Origin: JAVXNW01 sp036645575
GTDB taxonomy: Bacteria > Bacillota > Clostridia > Christensenellales > Aristaeellaceae
Direction: 5' to 3'
Assembly (NCBI GenBank): GCA_036645575.1
Contig: JAVXNW010000005.1
Span: 1-49,848 of the forward strand
Length of the DNA: 49,848 bases
Shown one piece after another: positions 27,994 to 38,500 of this stretch. A model generated the notes under the pieces. That model was not told where the DNA came from. It made no database searches and saw only the letters and a list, made by a program, of their open reading frames with translations. Position numbers and translations under genes: made by a program. Position 1 is the first letter of the stretch, and every line of letters begins with the position of its first letter.

Positions 27994-28482
27994 ATGAGTG
28001 AGGAGCAAAAGCAACTGCCCAAGGAGCCCGAGGACGGCAAGCCTTCCAAGCCCGCAATCCTCAAGGAGCCCGAGGACGGCAAGTCTTCCAAGCCCGCAAA
28101 ACCCAAGGAACCCGAGGATGGCAAGGCCTCCGAATTGGACACTGCCGTCATCGAGGGCACGGTCGAGGCGGGCGAAGGCCCCTACATGAACGCCATTGCG
28201 CAAAAGGTGAACGCGCTGAGCCTTGAGGCGTGGAAAAAATGGCAGATCGCGGGCGGCGTCGTGCTGGGCCTTGTCTGCGCCGCGTGCCTGTTCTTCCTGC
28301 CCGGCGAGGGCTTCCTGCCGCTCAACTTTATCGTCGCGCTCTTGGTCGCCATGACCATCCCCAACGTGATTGAAAAGCAGCTCCAGCGCAAACTAGGCAT
28401 AGGCCGAACCGCCCTGGTCATCGCCCTTGCCGCAACCCTGCTCTCCTACCTAGCCTACCACCTGCTCACCGGCACGCTGTAG
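27994..28482 (+). CDS. Small membrane protein with KEPEDGK repeats
   Basis: A 162-residue protein I do not recognise. Residues 10-48 are three near-identical 14-residue repeats (KEPEDGKPSKPAIL and variants), encoded by 42-base tandem repeats at 28021-28137. They make a charged, proline-containing cytoplasmic or surface tail. About residues 83-160 contain three hydrophobic segments, the last ending at the C terminus. ATG at 27994 is chosen because GGAGG lies eight bases before it; the earlier ATG at 27979 contains the ribosome site. It is flanked by terminators on both sides, so it is probably a single-gene unit. Confidence 0.7.
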   Translation: MSEEQKQLPKEPEDGKPSKPAILKEPEDGKSSKPAKPKEPEDGKASELDTAVIEGTVEAGEGPYMNAIAQKVNALSLEAWKKWQIAGGVVLGLVCAACLFFLPGEGFLPLNFIVALLVAMTIPNVIEKQLQRKLGIGRTALVIALAATLLSYLAYHLLTGTL

Positions 28483-28497
28483 GGAAGCGCATCGCAA

Positions 28498-28557
28498 GGG
28501 GCTGGCGCGGAATGCATTTCATCCTTGAGAAATGCGTCCTGCGCCAGCCCCTGTCTT
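28498..28557 (+). terminator. Long terminator hairpin between convergent genes
   Basis: GGGGCTGGCGC (28498-28508) pairs with GCGCCAGCCCC (28541-28551), enclosing a second stem GCATTTC/GAAATGC. TGTCTTTTA follows on the plus strand. It lies between the repeat protein and the convergent sulfotransferase and may serve both. Confidence 0.8.
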
Positions 28558-29418
28558 TTATTGTGCCTTGGCGGCTTTTTGGAGGAGGTAGGCTTTGAGG
28601 TTCTCGGCGTCGGCTTGGTAGCCGAACTGCTCGATGTCGGCTTGGTAGCGGTTGTAGATCCACGCGTAGCTCTCTAGGTCGTAGTAGTCCATCCACTTGC
28701 CGGACTCGGTCTTGACGGTGGTCTGGTTGTAGTGGGGGAGCTCGGCCATGCCGTACTTCTGGCGGATGGGCTCGTAGGCGTCCGGCAGGTCCTCCATCTT
28801 GCCCACGAATTGGCAGATGTCGCGGCCGCTGGCGTCGTGCAGCAGAAACGCCTGGCTGATGAAGTGGCGGTCGGCCCACTTGTCCGGGATTTTCGACACT
28901 TTTTTCGCAAATGCCTTGAACCCCTTGTCGCGCGCGACGTAGCCCATCAGGTACTGGTCGAAGTACAGGTCGTCCTGATAGAGGCGGCGGCCAGGCTTGC
29001 CGGACAGCTCGACGTCGGTGTGGAACTTGTTTTCATAGCAGCTGACCAAGCGCCTAAAGGGGTTGCGCACAAAGGAGAAGAAGTAGTAGCCGGGGTAGTC
29101 GTCGATATTGACGTCGCTCGGGTACAATTCGCCCTTGCCCATCGCCCAGACCTGCTGGTAGTTGTCGATCGGGCCAAGGTCTTGGACGTTGGCCTTGAGC
29201 GAGGAGGAGGCCACCTTGCAGTTGACCACATACACAAGCTTTTTTCCGGGCGCAATGCAGTAGCAGCGGGTCATCTGCGTGCCGGTTGCGCGGATGTGCC
29301 GAAAGCCCCGGTACAGCTTCTGGCACCGGCCATAGTTGATCCACACCACGCGGTAGAGCTTGGGGCACTTTTGGAGCACCGCCCTAATTTTTTTCTTGAT
29401 CACCGAACAATCCCCCAT
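28558..29418 (-). CDS. PAPS-dependent sulfotransferase (carbohydrate type)
   Basis: A 286-residue Sulfotransfer_2-type enzyme that would move sulfate from PAPS to a sugar or lipid acceptor. The 5'-phosphosulfate-binding loop is CKVASSSLK (Lys68-Ser73) and the 3'-phosphate site is FSFVRNPFRRLVS (Arg118). A basic N terminus without a clear membrane segment is compatible with a cytoplasmic or peripheral enzyme. The ATG shares one base with the cysNC stop (TGATG), so synthesis is coupled to the PAPS-forming genes. The acceptor is unknown; the nearby cyclic glucan synthase makes a surface glycan a reasonable guess. Confidence 0.85.
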   Translation of the reverse strand: MGDCSVIKKKIRAVLQKCPKLYRVVWINYGRCQKLYRGFRHIRATGTQMTRCYCIAPGKKLVYVVNCKVASSSLKANVQDLGPIDNYQQVWAMGKGELYPSDVNIDDYPGYYFFSFVRNPFRRLVSCYENKFHTDVELSGKPGRRLYQDDLYFDQYLMGYVARDKGFKAFAKKVSKIPDKWADRHFISQAFLLHDASGRDICQFVGKMEDLPDAYEPIRQKYGMAELPHYNQTTVKTESGKWMDYYDLESYAWIYNRYQADIEQFGYQADAENLKAYLLQKAAKAQ

Positions 29419-31298
29419 CAGCGATTCATTTCCAACAGTTTGGCGCCAATGGCGCCCATCAGGTTTTCGACGCACTCGACCTCGCTCCACGTTTCGGTGT
29501 CGAGCACGATGTCGGGATTGACCGGCACCTCATAGCCCGCGCCCACGCCGGTGAACTCGGCGATCTTGCCATCCTTGGCCTTCTGGTAGAGCTTTTTGGG
29601 GTCGCGCTGCTGGCAAGTTTCGACGCTTGCCTTGATGTACACTTCGAGGAAGCTGTCCTCGCCCACCTGCTCGCGCGCCTCGCGGCGAATCGCCTCGTAG
29701 GGCGAGATGAGCGACACCAGCGTCACAAGGCCGGCGTTGCGCATGAGCTTGGCCACCTGAATCACGCGGCGGATGTTGGTGCGGCGCTCCTCGGGCGTAA
29801 AGCCCAGATCCGCGCACAGTCCGCGCCGCAGCTCGTCCCCGTCGAGGGTATAGGCGCCAATGCCGCGCTCGATTAAGATGCGCTCGACCTCTTGGGCAAT
29901 GGTGGTCTTGCCCGCGCCCGAAAGCCCGGTCATCCACACGACGAGGCCCTTGTGGCCCAGCTGCTTTGCGCGCTCGTCGGAAGTAATGCGGCCCGACGAC
30001 CAGCGGATGTTGCGCACGTCGTAATCGTAGGCCTGCATGGCCTCGGTGATGATGCCGCCGCCGGCGATCTCGTAATTGTCCACGATGACGAAGCGGCCGG
30101 TGGACTGGTTGGCGTCGGCCAGGTCAAAGGCGATCGGGCGCTCGAGCGTCAGAACGCACTCGGCGACCTCGTTTTTTTCGACGTACTGGCGCATGAGGGA
30201 GGAGAGCGTGGAGGCGTTGACGATGCGCTCCACCTTTTCGAGTTTCATCTTAATGTGCGCGGTTCCGCACTTAAAGAAGTACTCGCGGCCGGTGTCAAAG
30301 CGCTGCTTGCCCAGCCAGAACAGGTTGACGCGCAGCCTTACGCCGACGTTGGGCGCGCTTTCTTCCGCCCGGCACACCATCTCGCCGCGCTTGACGAAGA
30401 TCTGCTCGGTCATGGTGAAGCCGGCGGCCTGCCCCGCGACAAAGCGCTCGGGCGGTGCGGCGGAGAAGACCTCGAGCGACTTGACGCGCGTCTTCTTGCC
30501 CGATGGATAGAACACGATGTCGTCGCCCGGATGCAGTTGTCCCGCGTCGATCGTGCCCGCAATGATGCGGCGGCTGTCGCCGCCCTCGGTAAACTTGTAG
30601 ACGCCCTGCACGGGCATCCTGAGCGGCTGGTGTTCGGGCTGCAATGCGCAGGTAAATTCGTCCATCTGTTCAAGCACGTTGCGTCCGGCGTACCAAGGCA
30701 TGGTGTCTGTCGCGTGACATGCGATGTTGTCGCCTTCCATGCCGCTGACCGGGATGAACGCGGCGGGCTCAATGTCGATTTTTTTGAGGAACAGCTCGTA
30801 TTCCGCCTTGATGTTTTCGTAGACCTGCTGGCGGTATCCGACGAGGTCCATCTTGTTGACCAGCACCGCCACCTGTTTAATGCCCAGCATCGACAGGAAA
30901 TAGCCGTGCCTGCGCGTGTTTTCTTCGACGCCGCGGGATGCGTCAATCACGAGCAGCGCGGCCTCGGCGCGGGACGCGCCGGTGACCATGTTCTTTAGAA
31001 ATTCGATGTGGCCGGGCGCGTCGATGATGATGTAGCGACGCTTATCGGTCTTAAAAAAGCAGCGCGCGGTGTCGATGGTAATGCCCTGCGCCTGTTCGTT
31101 TTTGAGCGCGTCGAGCAAAAACGCATATTCAAAGGGCTTGGAATTGCGCTTGCACATTTCGCGAATCTGTTCCAGCTTTCCGTCTGGCAGCGTGTGGGTA
31201 TCCGCCATGAGGCGGCCAATCACCGTAGATTTTCCGTGATCGACGTGTCCGACGGTGACGATATTCATGACCTCATCCATATCCTCTATCCCCTTCAT
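29418..31298 (-). CDS. cysNC: Sulfate adenylyltransferase large subunit fused to APS kinase
   Basis: A bifunctional 626-residue protein. The N-terminal two thirds is the CysN GTPase (GHVDHGKST, DAPGH, NKMD) that activates CysD to make APS. The C-terminal third is an APS kinase with P-loop GLSGAGKTT, DGDELRRGL and FTPEERRTNIRRV, producing PAPS. The start overlaps the cysD stop as TGATG. No PAPS reductase (CysH) or sulfite reductase is present, so the PAPS is likely used for sulfation rather than cysteine synthesis. Confidence 0.95.
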   Translation of the reverse strand: MKGIEDMDEVMNIVTVGHVDHGKSTVIGRLMADTHTLPDGKLEQIREMCKRNSKPFEYAFLLDALKNEQAQGITIDTARCFFKTDKRRYIIIDAPGHIEFLKNMVTGASRAEAALLVIDASRGVEENTRRHGYFLSMLGIKQVAVLVNKMDLVGYRQQVYENIKAEYELFLKKIDIEPAAFIPVSGMEGDNIACHATDTMPWYAGRNVLEQMDEFTCALQPEHQPLRMPVQGVYKFTEGGDSRRIIAGTIDAGQLHPGDDIVFYPSGKKTRVKSLEVFSAAPPERFVAGQAAGFTMTEQIFVKRGEMVCRAEESAPNVGVRLRVNLFWLGKQRFDTGREYFFKCGTAHIKMKLEKVERIVNASTLSSLMRQYVEKNEVAECVLTLERPIAFDLADANQSTGRFVIVDNYEIAGGGIITEAMQAYDYDVRNIRWSSGRITSDERAKQLGHKGLVVWMTGLSGAGKTTIAQEVERILIERGIGAYTLDGDELRRGLCADLGFTPEERRTNIRRVIQVAKLMRNAGLVTLVSLISPYEAIRREAREQVGEDSFLEVYIKASVETCQQRDPKKLYQKAKDGKIAEFTGVGAGYEVPVNPDIVLDTETWSEVECVENLMGAIGAKLLEMNR

Positions 31299-32179
31299 CA
31301 CATGTAGCCGTTGCGGCGCAGCGTCTCGAGGCCGCCGCCGTCTTCCTTGTCCTGTGCGCGTCCCGAGCGCTCGGCGACATTGGCAAGCGCGCCGTCGCGC
31401 AGCTCCTCGATGATCTCGCGGGGGTTGTGGGACTCGGACTTGATCGGCGTGGTGCAGGGCGCGCAGCCCAGCGAGCGATAGCGCAGGCCGTTGCCCTGAT
31501 TGTAGTATAGGGACACGGTGGGGATTTTTTCGCGCTCGATGTACTCCCAGATGTTGAGTTCGGTCCAGTCGAGCAGCGGATGAATGCGCACATGGGTGCC
31601 GGGCGCGAAGTCGGTCTTGAACTGGTTCCAGAACTCGGGCGGCTGGTCGTCCAGATCCCAGTCGTTGTTTTTATCGCGGGGCGAGAAATAGCGTTCTTTG
31701 GAGCGCGAGCCTTCCTCGTCGGAGCGCGCGCCGACGATCACGCCGGTGTAGGCCTCGTGATTTACGTCCACTTCGTATTGGCCGGTTGCGAGGTTGAGGC
31801 GATAGCGCGGCCAAGTGCCGTTCAGGGTATTGGAAAGCGCCTCGGTCTTGAGTTTTTTGCAGCACTCGACGCGGGAGATCGCGCCGTCGGGGAATGTCTC
31901 TTTGGCGTCAAGCGCCGCGCGGTTTTCGCCATAGATCATATAGAGGTTGTATTCCCGCGCGAGCCGATCGCGGTATTCGATCATCTCGGGGATCTTGTAG
32001 TGGGTATCGATGTGCACGAGCGGGAAGGGCACGTGCCCAAAAAACGCCTTGCGTGCCAGCCACAGAAGCACCGTCGAATCCTTGCCGATCGACCAGAGCA
32101 TGCACATGTTGTCAAACGCGGCGTAGGCCTCGCGCAGGATATGTACGCTTTTTGATTCGAGCGCGTCCAAATGATCCAA
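31298..32179 (-). CDS. cysD: Sulfate adenylyltransferase small subunit
   Basis: ATP-sulfurylase catalytic subunit of the PP-loop family, 293 residues. It shows MLWSIGKDSTVLLWLARKAF (PP-loop), PLVHIDTHYKIPEMIEYRD and LRYRSLGCAPCTTPI. The start is TTG at 32179: AAGGAGG lies ten bases before it and the product then begins with the family-typical DHLDALESKSVHILREA. Upstream in-frame codons would run through the operator region. Confidence 0.95.
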   Translation of the reverse strand: MDHLDALESKSVHILREAYAAFDNMCMLWSIGKDSTVLLWLARKAFFGHVPFPLVHIDTHYKIPEMIEYRDRLAREYNLYMIYGENRAALDAKETFPDGAISRVECCKKLKTEALSNTLNGTWPRYRLNLATGQYEVDVNHEAYTGVIVGARSDEEGSRSKERYFSPRDKNNDWDLDDQPPEFWNQFKTDFAPGTHVRIHPLLDWTELNIWEYIEREKIPTVSLYYNQGNGLRYRSLGCAPCTTPIKSESHNPREIIEELRDGALANVAERSGRAQDKEDGGGLETLRRNGYM

Positions 32180-32380
32180 AATAAATTCGCCTCCTTGTCG
32201 GCATGAGCGCATACCAACTGTGTGGCCGATGGCCACAATTACTTTATTATACAAGATTGGCATTTGCAAGTCCAGCATTTTGTGTGGCATAATTGAAAGA
32301 ATGGCCGCCTGCCCGATAAAATCGAGCAGAATTTACCGATGCGTATCAATCGACGCGGGCGAATCCCCCGCGCGAGCAAG
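32180..32380. other. Upstream region of cysD, no gene
   Basis: Apart from the cysD ribosome site and promoter, nothing else is recognisable between the cysD start and the repeat that begins near 32381. The segment around 32290-32340 is AT-richer but has no plausible frame. Together with the repeat it makes the roughly 350-base gap before the glucan synthase stop. Confidence 0.5.
32221..32279 (-). promoter_or_regulatory. cysD promoter with palindrome at the start site
   Basis: On the minus strand TGGACT, 17 bases and a perfect TATAAT (32246-32251) precede cysD. TGTGGCC-gat-GGCCACA (32221-32237) begins about eight bases after the -10 box, so it covers the transcription start and early leader. 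It is either a repressor operator or a leader hairpin like that of secA. Confidence 0.65.
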
Positions 32381-32590
32381 GGCTAGGGCGATATGCGAGA
32401 CTGCCACAGCATGGGCGTACAGCTCGAGGGGGTGGTGTGGAGGGGGGCGAGCAGCCCCTCCTCCGCGTTCAATAACCCGCGTGAGCGCAGCACGACGCCG
32501 CAGCGTCGGGCTGGCGAGCAGCCCACCTTTCGCGTTCAATCACCGCGTGGGCGCAGCACGGCACCGCAGTGCCGTGCGCAGCTCACGCGC
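32381..32590 (-). repeat. Dispersed 3'-end repeat, copy 2, with two internal units
   Basis: This copy shares with 49654-49790 the blocks GGGCGTACAGCTCGAGGG, GTGGTGTGGAGGGGGGCGAG and CGCGTTCAAT. It has two internal units (32447-32513 and 32514-32590), each ending in a GC hairpin. The hairpin stems are CGACGC/GCGTCG and CGGCAC/GTGCCG with the same CGCA loop, i.e. paired positions changed together. The second unit overlaps the 3' end of the glucan synthase gene and supplies its last 17 or so codons. Confidence 0.75.
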
Positions 32591-35500
32591 AGCGGGAACA
32601 CTGCCTCGTGCGCGCTTGCGTCGTCGATCAGGTTCACCCATTCGCCGTCCAGCGCGCGCCCGTCGAGCGTCGCGCCTGTCGCGTCGCGCCGGACGATTAG
32701 CGTATAGCGGCTCTTCCCGACCGCGACGCACAGCTGCGCCTCGCTCCACGCCTCGGGCAGCTGCGCCCGCAGCCGCGCGCGCGTTCCGACCCGCTCATAG
32801 CCCATTAGCCCGCTTGTCGTCGCCCGCACAAGCCAGGACGCCGCGCCGGTATACCACGTCCAGCCGCCGCGCCCGACAAAGGGCGGCTCGCCATATACGT
32901 CCGCCGCCACCACATAGGGCTCCACCCGGTACTTCTGCGCGCCCTCGCGCGTGGCCGCGTGCGTGAAGGGCATCAGCATGTGCAGCGCCTGCCACGCCCG
33001 CTCGCCTTGGCCGAGCGCCGCCCAGCCCATGACGCCCCAGCAGGCCCCATGCGTGTACTGCCCGCCGTTTTCGCGCACCCCTTTGGGATAGGCCGCGATA
33101 TACCCGGGCATCTGATCGATTCCGTCAAACGCGGGCGTGAGCAGCTTGATCAGCCCCGCCTTCTCGTCCACCAATTGATCCCACGCCTGACCCATCGCCT
33201 CCTCCGCGCCCGGAAACCCGCCCAGCGCCGCCCACGCCTGCGCGATCAGGTCGATTCGGCAGCCGTGCGCCGCGCGCGCGTCGTCCGAGCCCATCGCGCT
33301 TGCGTCTGCGTAGTACGCGCGCCGATACCACTTGCCGTCCCAGCCCGCCGCTTCGACCGCCGCCCGCATTTTTTGCGAAAGCGCCCGCAATTTTTCCGCA
33401 AGCGCGTCCTCGCACAGCTCCGCGTACTCCGCCGCCACCTCCGACAAGAACATGCTCAGCCACACGCTCTCGCCCTCGCTTCCCTCGCCCACGCGGTTCA
33501 TTCCGTCGTTCCAGTCGCCCGATCCCATCAGCGCAAGGCCGTGCCGCCCGGTTCGCGCCGCGCGCCCTATCGCCCGCAGGCAGTGCAGGTGGAGCGATTC
33601 GGACACGTTTCCCTCTTGCGCCTGCGCGTACACGTCCTCCTGCCCGTCGGGAATGGTCAGCGCAAGCAAGTACGGCGCCGCTTCGCGAAGCACCGATCGG
33701 TCGCCCGTCTCCTTCACATACGCGTGCGTCACGTATGGCAAAAACAGCATGTCATCTGAAATATGCGTGCGCACCCCCACCGCCGGGGCGTGCCACCAGT
33801 GCATGACGTCCCCTTCCTCAAACTGGTGCGCGGCGCAGGTCAGAAGGTGCGCCCTGACCATCTCCGGCGCGATCGGGATCAGGCAAAGCATGTCCTGCAA
33901 CTGATCCCGGAACCCAAAGGCGCCCCCCGCCTGATAGAGCCCCGCCCGCGCCATCACGCGCCCCGCCAGCGCCTGATACGGAAGCCAGCGGTTGACCATG
34001 GCGTTAATCAGCACGTCGGGCGTATGAATGGCGATCCGCCCAAGGCGCGCCTCCCACCAGTCCCGCGTCCGCTTGAGCCGCGCCTCGCCCCCGCCCATAT
34101 TCTTCGCGCCCGCGCCTTCGCCCGCCCGTTGACTTTCGCCCGCGCCTTCGCTGCGATTCGCGCCCTGCGCGCCGCGCGCTTCGGGGTCAATTCCCTCGCA
34201 AAAGCGTGACGCCGCCTGCGCGCACTGATCCGCCGATTCCGCCCATCCGAGCAGCACATCCGCGCTAAACGCCGCGCCCGGCGCGATTTCAAAGCCCAAC
34301 GCCAGCGCGCCGCGCGCATACCGCGCCCCCGCAAGCGCGAGGTACCCCGCGCCCGCCATCGCGCCCCGCGCGACGATCAGCCCGTCGCCTGCGCGCACGC
34401 AGGTCATGCGCGCCTCCTCCGCCCCCGCGCCCATCAGAAACGCGCACGATGTGGTGAGCGTCAGGTGGCGCGTGCGCCCGCTCCGGTTGATCACCTCCAC
34501 ATGCGTGCACTTGACCGGAAGCGCGCAGTCCACAAACAGCGTGAGCGTCCAGCGGAGCCCCTCCGCGCCCGACAGGTACTGGGTCATCCCCTGCGTATGA
34601 ATCGCGCGCGCCGGGGGCGTGACCGGGATCAGCGACGCCGCGCGGTTCATGTCGGTGTCGCGCAGCGCAAGCGTGTGCGAAAATCCCTCGCGCAGCGGGT
34701 CGCCGCTCCACGCGGTCAATCGCGTGAGTCGGCTGTTAAACGCCCACGCAAACCCGCCGCCGCGCTCCGAGACGAGGCAGCCAAAGTCCGGGTTTGCGAG
34801 GATGTTGCACCACGCCGCGGGCGTGGGTTTTCCCGGCATGAGGTCGATTGCATATGCCGCGCCATCCTGCGTAAACCCGCCCCAGCCGTTGAACTTGAGG
34901 CGCTTGAGCGCGCCGGGCTTGGCGTCCGGCCGCATCTGCCCGACGGACGCCTTTTCGTCCGCTTCGACCGGCAACATGCGCTTGATCTGTGCCGTCAGCT
35001 GCCCCTTGCCGCCATCAAAGCACAGCGCCGCCACCTTGCGCAAAAGCGCCACTTGCTCGCCCCCCAGCGCCTGCCCCTCAAGCAGCGTCGCGCCCCCGTT
35101 GTTTTTTTCAATGCCGCGCAGGTGGCTGTGCTCGATCAAGTTGCGCATCTGCTCGCGCACCGGTTGCAGGTAGTCGTTTCCGTAGTCGTTCACCAGCACG
35201 AGGTCGCAATGAACGCCCATCGCGCGGTAAAATTCGTGCGCGCGCGCCGCCTCGCGCGCCACCGGCATCTGCTCTTTGCAGCCGATGAACACCGCGATAA
35301 TCGGAAGGTCGCCGGACAGCCCCAGCGCCCAAAGCGCGTCCCGCGAGAGCTTGGCCTGCGTCCAGCGCTCCCATTTCAGTTGCGGATAGACCAGGAACGC
35401 GCTCGCCCGCTGGAGCAGGTGGTGCGTCTGCGCGTCGATCGACAAAAAATCCAGCATGGCGCGCGCCTGCGTGCCGGCGAGCATCTGCGCGCGCTCCGCC

Positions 35501-38500
35501 GCCTCGCGCCCGGCGCACCCGAGCACTTCGCGCACCGCTTGATCGCCCTTGCACAGCGCGCACGTGAGCACCGCGCACTTCTTTTCGCCCGGCCCAAGCG
35601 CAAACTCGCCGCGCAGCGCCGCGCATGGGTTGAGCGTCGCGCCGTCCGTGTGCGCAAAATCCTCCGCGAGGCTCTCCGGCCGGTCGAGCGCGCCGTCGCG
35701 CCCGAGCAGCCGCGCAAGGTCGCTCTCTTGGCCGATGATTGCCCCTGCGGGCGCGTCGAGGACGTACACGAGGCGCATCTGCTCGCCCGCCTCCCGGCCC
35801 TTGCGCGTAAAGAGGAGCGTGCCCGGCGCGGGCGACTGCCCAAATACGAACAGCTGCTGAAACGCCGGGTGCGCCATCTGCGCGGCCTGCGCGCAAAGCG
35901 CCACCGCAAAGCAGCCCACCACCCGCGCCCGCACCGCGCGCGCGCCCGCGTTTTGTATCTCCACCCGCTGCGTCAGCCGCCCGTCCTCGGGTGAAACGCT
36001 CTGCGTCAGCTTGACCGACACGTCGCCAACCTTCGCGCGCCACTGCGCCTCGCCCTCGCCAAAGCGCACGCGCGCAAGCAGGTTCACGTATTTGTCGTCG
36101 ATGCGCACGTGCACAAACAGCCCGTCCGCCTCGCCCGGCACGAGCGCCTCGCGAAAGCGGTTCGCCATCACGCCATGCGCCTTCAAAAAGCCGCCGCCGC
36201 CCGCCTCTACAAAGCAGGTGCTGCCCGCGCCGAAGAGCAAATGCCCGTCCGGGAACTGCCCCGCGCGGCCCTCGCGCGTCGCGCGCGCCAAGGGGCGCGC
36301 CGAAAAGGGCTCTTGCGCGCGCAAATTGCGCCTTGCGCGCTTGGGCGCGCGCAGGTTTTTCTCTTCCAACAGTAGCTCGAGCGCGCGCATCTCCGGGCGC
36401 GCGGAAAAACTGCGCACCAATTGATCGCCGGTCAGGCAATTGGCGATCGCCGAAAGGATCATGCCCTGATGGTGCGCCATGTGGCTCATGACGACGCGGC
36501 TTTTCACGCCCTCGGGCAGGCGCGCCGGGTCCAGATCGACCGCCTCATACAGCCCCAGTTCGCCCATCCAGCCCCTTTTCACCATCTGCGCGAGGTTTTC
36601 GGCGGCGGCGGGCGCGTCAATCGCCAGCGCCAGCATCGACGCGTAGGGCGCGATCACGTTTTCAAACGAGCCGCCGCGAAGCGAAAGCTCGTTGAGCCCA
36701 AAGGCGCGATACTGGTAGTTCATCTGGAGGTCAAAGGCGAAAAAGCCGGACTCCGAAACGCCCCAGCCGTCCGGGTGCGCGGCGCGCTGAAGCGCCACCA
36801 CGTAGCGGTTGCTCATCGGAAAGAGCGCGTATTCCGGCGCGCGCATGAACAGTTCGGGCATCAGGTATTCAAAGAGCGTGCCGCTCCACGAGATGAGCGC
36901 GGGGCCGTTTCGGGCGCGGCCAAGGCTAAACCAGTGCGCGATCGGCGCCTGCCCAAGCGCGATCGCCGTATAGCTCAATATCCTCGATTCGGATGCCAGC
37001 AGGTCGTAATGCGACTCGCTCAGCCGGTCGTGCTCGACGTCGATGCCGATGTAAAACAGCTTGCGCGCCCCATCGTAGAGCGCCCTAAAGTCCATCTCGC
37101 GCGCGAGGCGCTCCATGCGCGTGCCCAATTCGCCCTTGACCGCGCCCGCGCAAAGCAGCAGGCTGGCCGCGAGGTTGCCCGAATCCACGGCGGATACGTA
37201 TTTGGGCGCAAGCGGAAGCCGCGTCTCAAGGTCGTACCAGTTGTACATCTGCCCCTTCCATTTTTCGAGCGCCTCCAGCGTCTCAACCGTTCGCGCCATG
37301 CGCAGGCGCATCTTCTCCTGCGAGAGAAAGCCCAGCAGTTTCGCCGACAGGCAGCTCATCAGGTACAGCCCGATGTTGGTGGGCGACGTGCGCCGCGCAA
37401 CGCCGACCGGCGGATCGATCTGCACGTTGTCGGGCGGAAGTCCAGGCGAGTCCTCCGGCACATAGATTTCAAAAAAGCGCCACGTGCGCGCGGCCAGATC
37501 GCGCAGGGCCTCAACCTGCCCGGCCTCAAGCGCCACCTTCTCCTCGGGCGTCTCAAGCGCGCGCATCCACTCCATCCCGATCATGAACAAGAGCCCGACG
37601 CCCAGCGCCACGGGCGCCCAGCCCGGGCGAAACAGCACCGGGATGAGCGCCAGCGCCATCACCCGCCCGGGCAGCGCGCCGCCCATTTCTTTTTTGCCCG
37701 CGCGCTCCGCGTCGGCCGCGGGCGTCCACTCGAGCATCCCCCGGCGCGAGACAAACGTGCGGTAGAGCGCACGGATCGCCGCGTCCAATTGCGTGTACGC
37801 GGTTTCCGGAAGGAGCGCCACCTGCGCAAGCGTCTGGCGCAGTTTTTCCATATCCCACGAAGGGAACTGCAACAAAAGCGGCCAAAACGCCGCGAGCAGC
37901 GCAATGAGCAGCGCGTGGCTCTGGCCTGTCCAGAGCGAGATCATCAAGACCAGCACGACCGCCGCCGCGTTCAAGCTGCGCGCCAGATTGTCCAGCATCA
38001 AAAACCGGTCGAGCATTTTTAGCGGCAGCGCGCCAAAGATAAACGGCGCCAACTGCCAATCGCCGCGCGTCCAGCGGTGCATGCGCTTAAAATACCCCTG
38101 CACGCTTGAAGGGAACCCGTCGTGCACCGTCACGTCGCTGGCCAGCCCCGCGCCCGCCAACGCGCCCTCGATCAGGTCGTGGCTCAGAATCGATCCGTCC
38201 GGCAGTCGCCCCGCGAGCGCCTGCGAAAAGGCGCGCACGTCGTAGATGCCCTTGCCGCCGTAGATCGCGCGCCCGCAGGCGTCCTGATAGGCGCTTGACA
38301 CGTGGGTCGGGTAGCTGTCCACGCCGCCCAGCCCGCCAAGCAACCGGGAAAAGCGGTTGTGCGCGCTCACCTCGACGCGCGGCTGGATGAGCGCATAGCC
38401 CTTGCGCCGGCCATCCTCCACCCGCAGGCGATTGACCGGGTGCGCGATCAGGCCGATCAGCGCCTTTTGCGCGCTCGGCAAAAGCCGCGTGTCCGCGTCG

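Noticed and set aside
28021..28137. A CRISPR-like array because of regular repeats
   Set aside because: The 42-base units are contiguous without spacers and encode a protein repeat in frame. No cas gene is present in the window.
29418..32179. Assimilatory sulfate reduction operon
   Set aside because: APS/PAPS reductase and sulfite reductase are missing, while a sulfotransferase completes the operon.
32393..32707. Short frames inside the dispersed repeat that look like a conserved hypothetical protein (also at 49598-49780)
   Set aside because: The similarity between them follows from repeat identity at DNA level. They have no ribosome site and are Arg/Ser/Pro-rich as expected for non-coding GC-rich DNA.
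34465..38022. Long plus-strand open frames (509 and 533 codons) opposite the glucan synthase
   Set aside because: They are Arg/Ala-rich shadow frames of the GC-rich synthase gene without family features.
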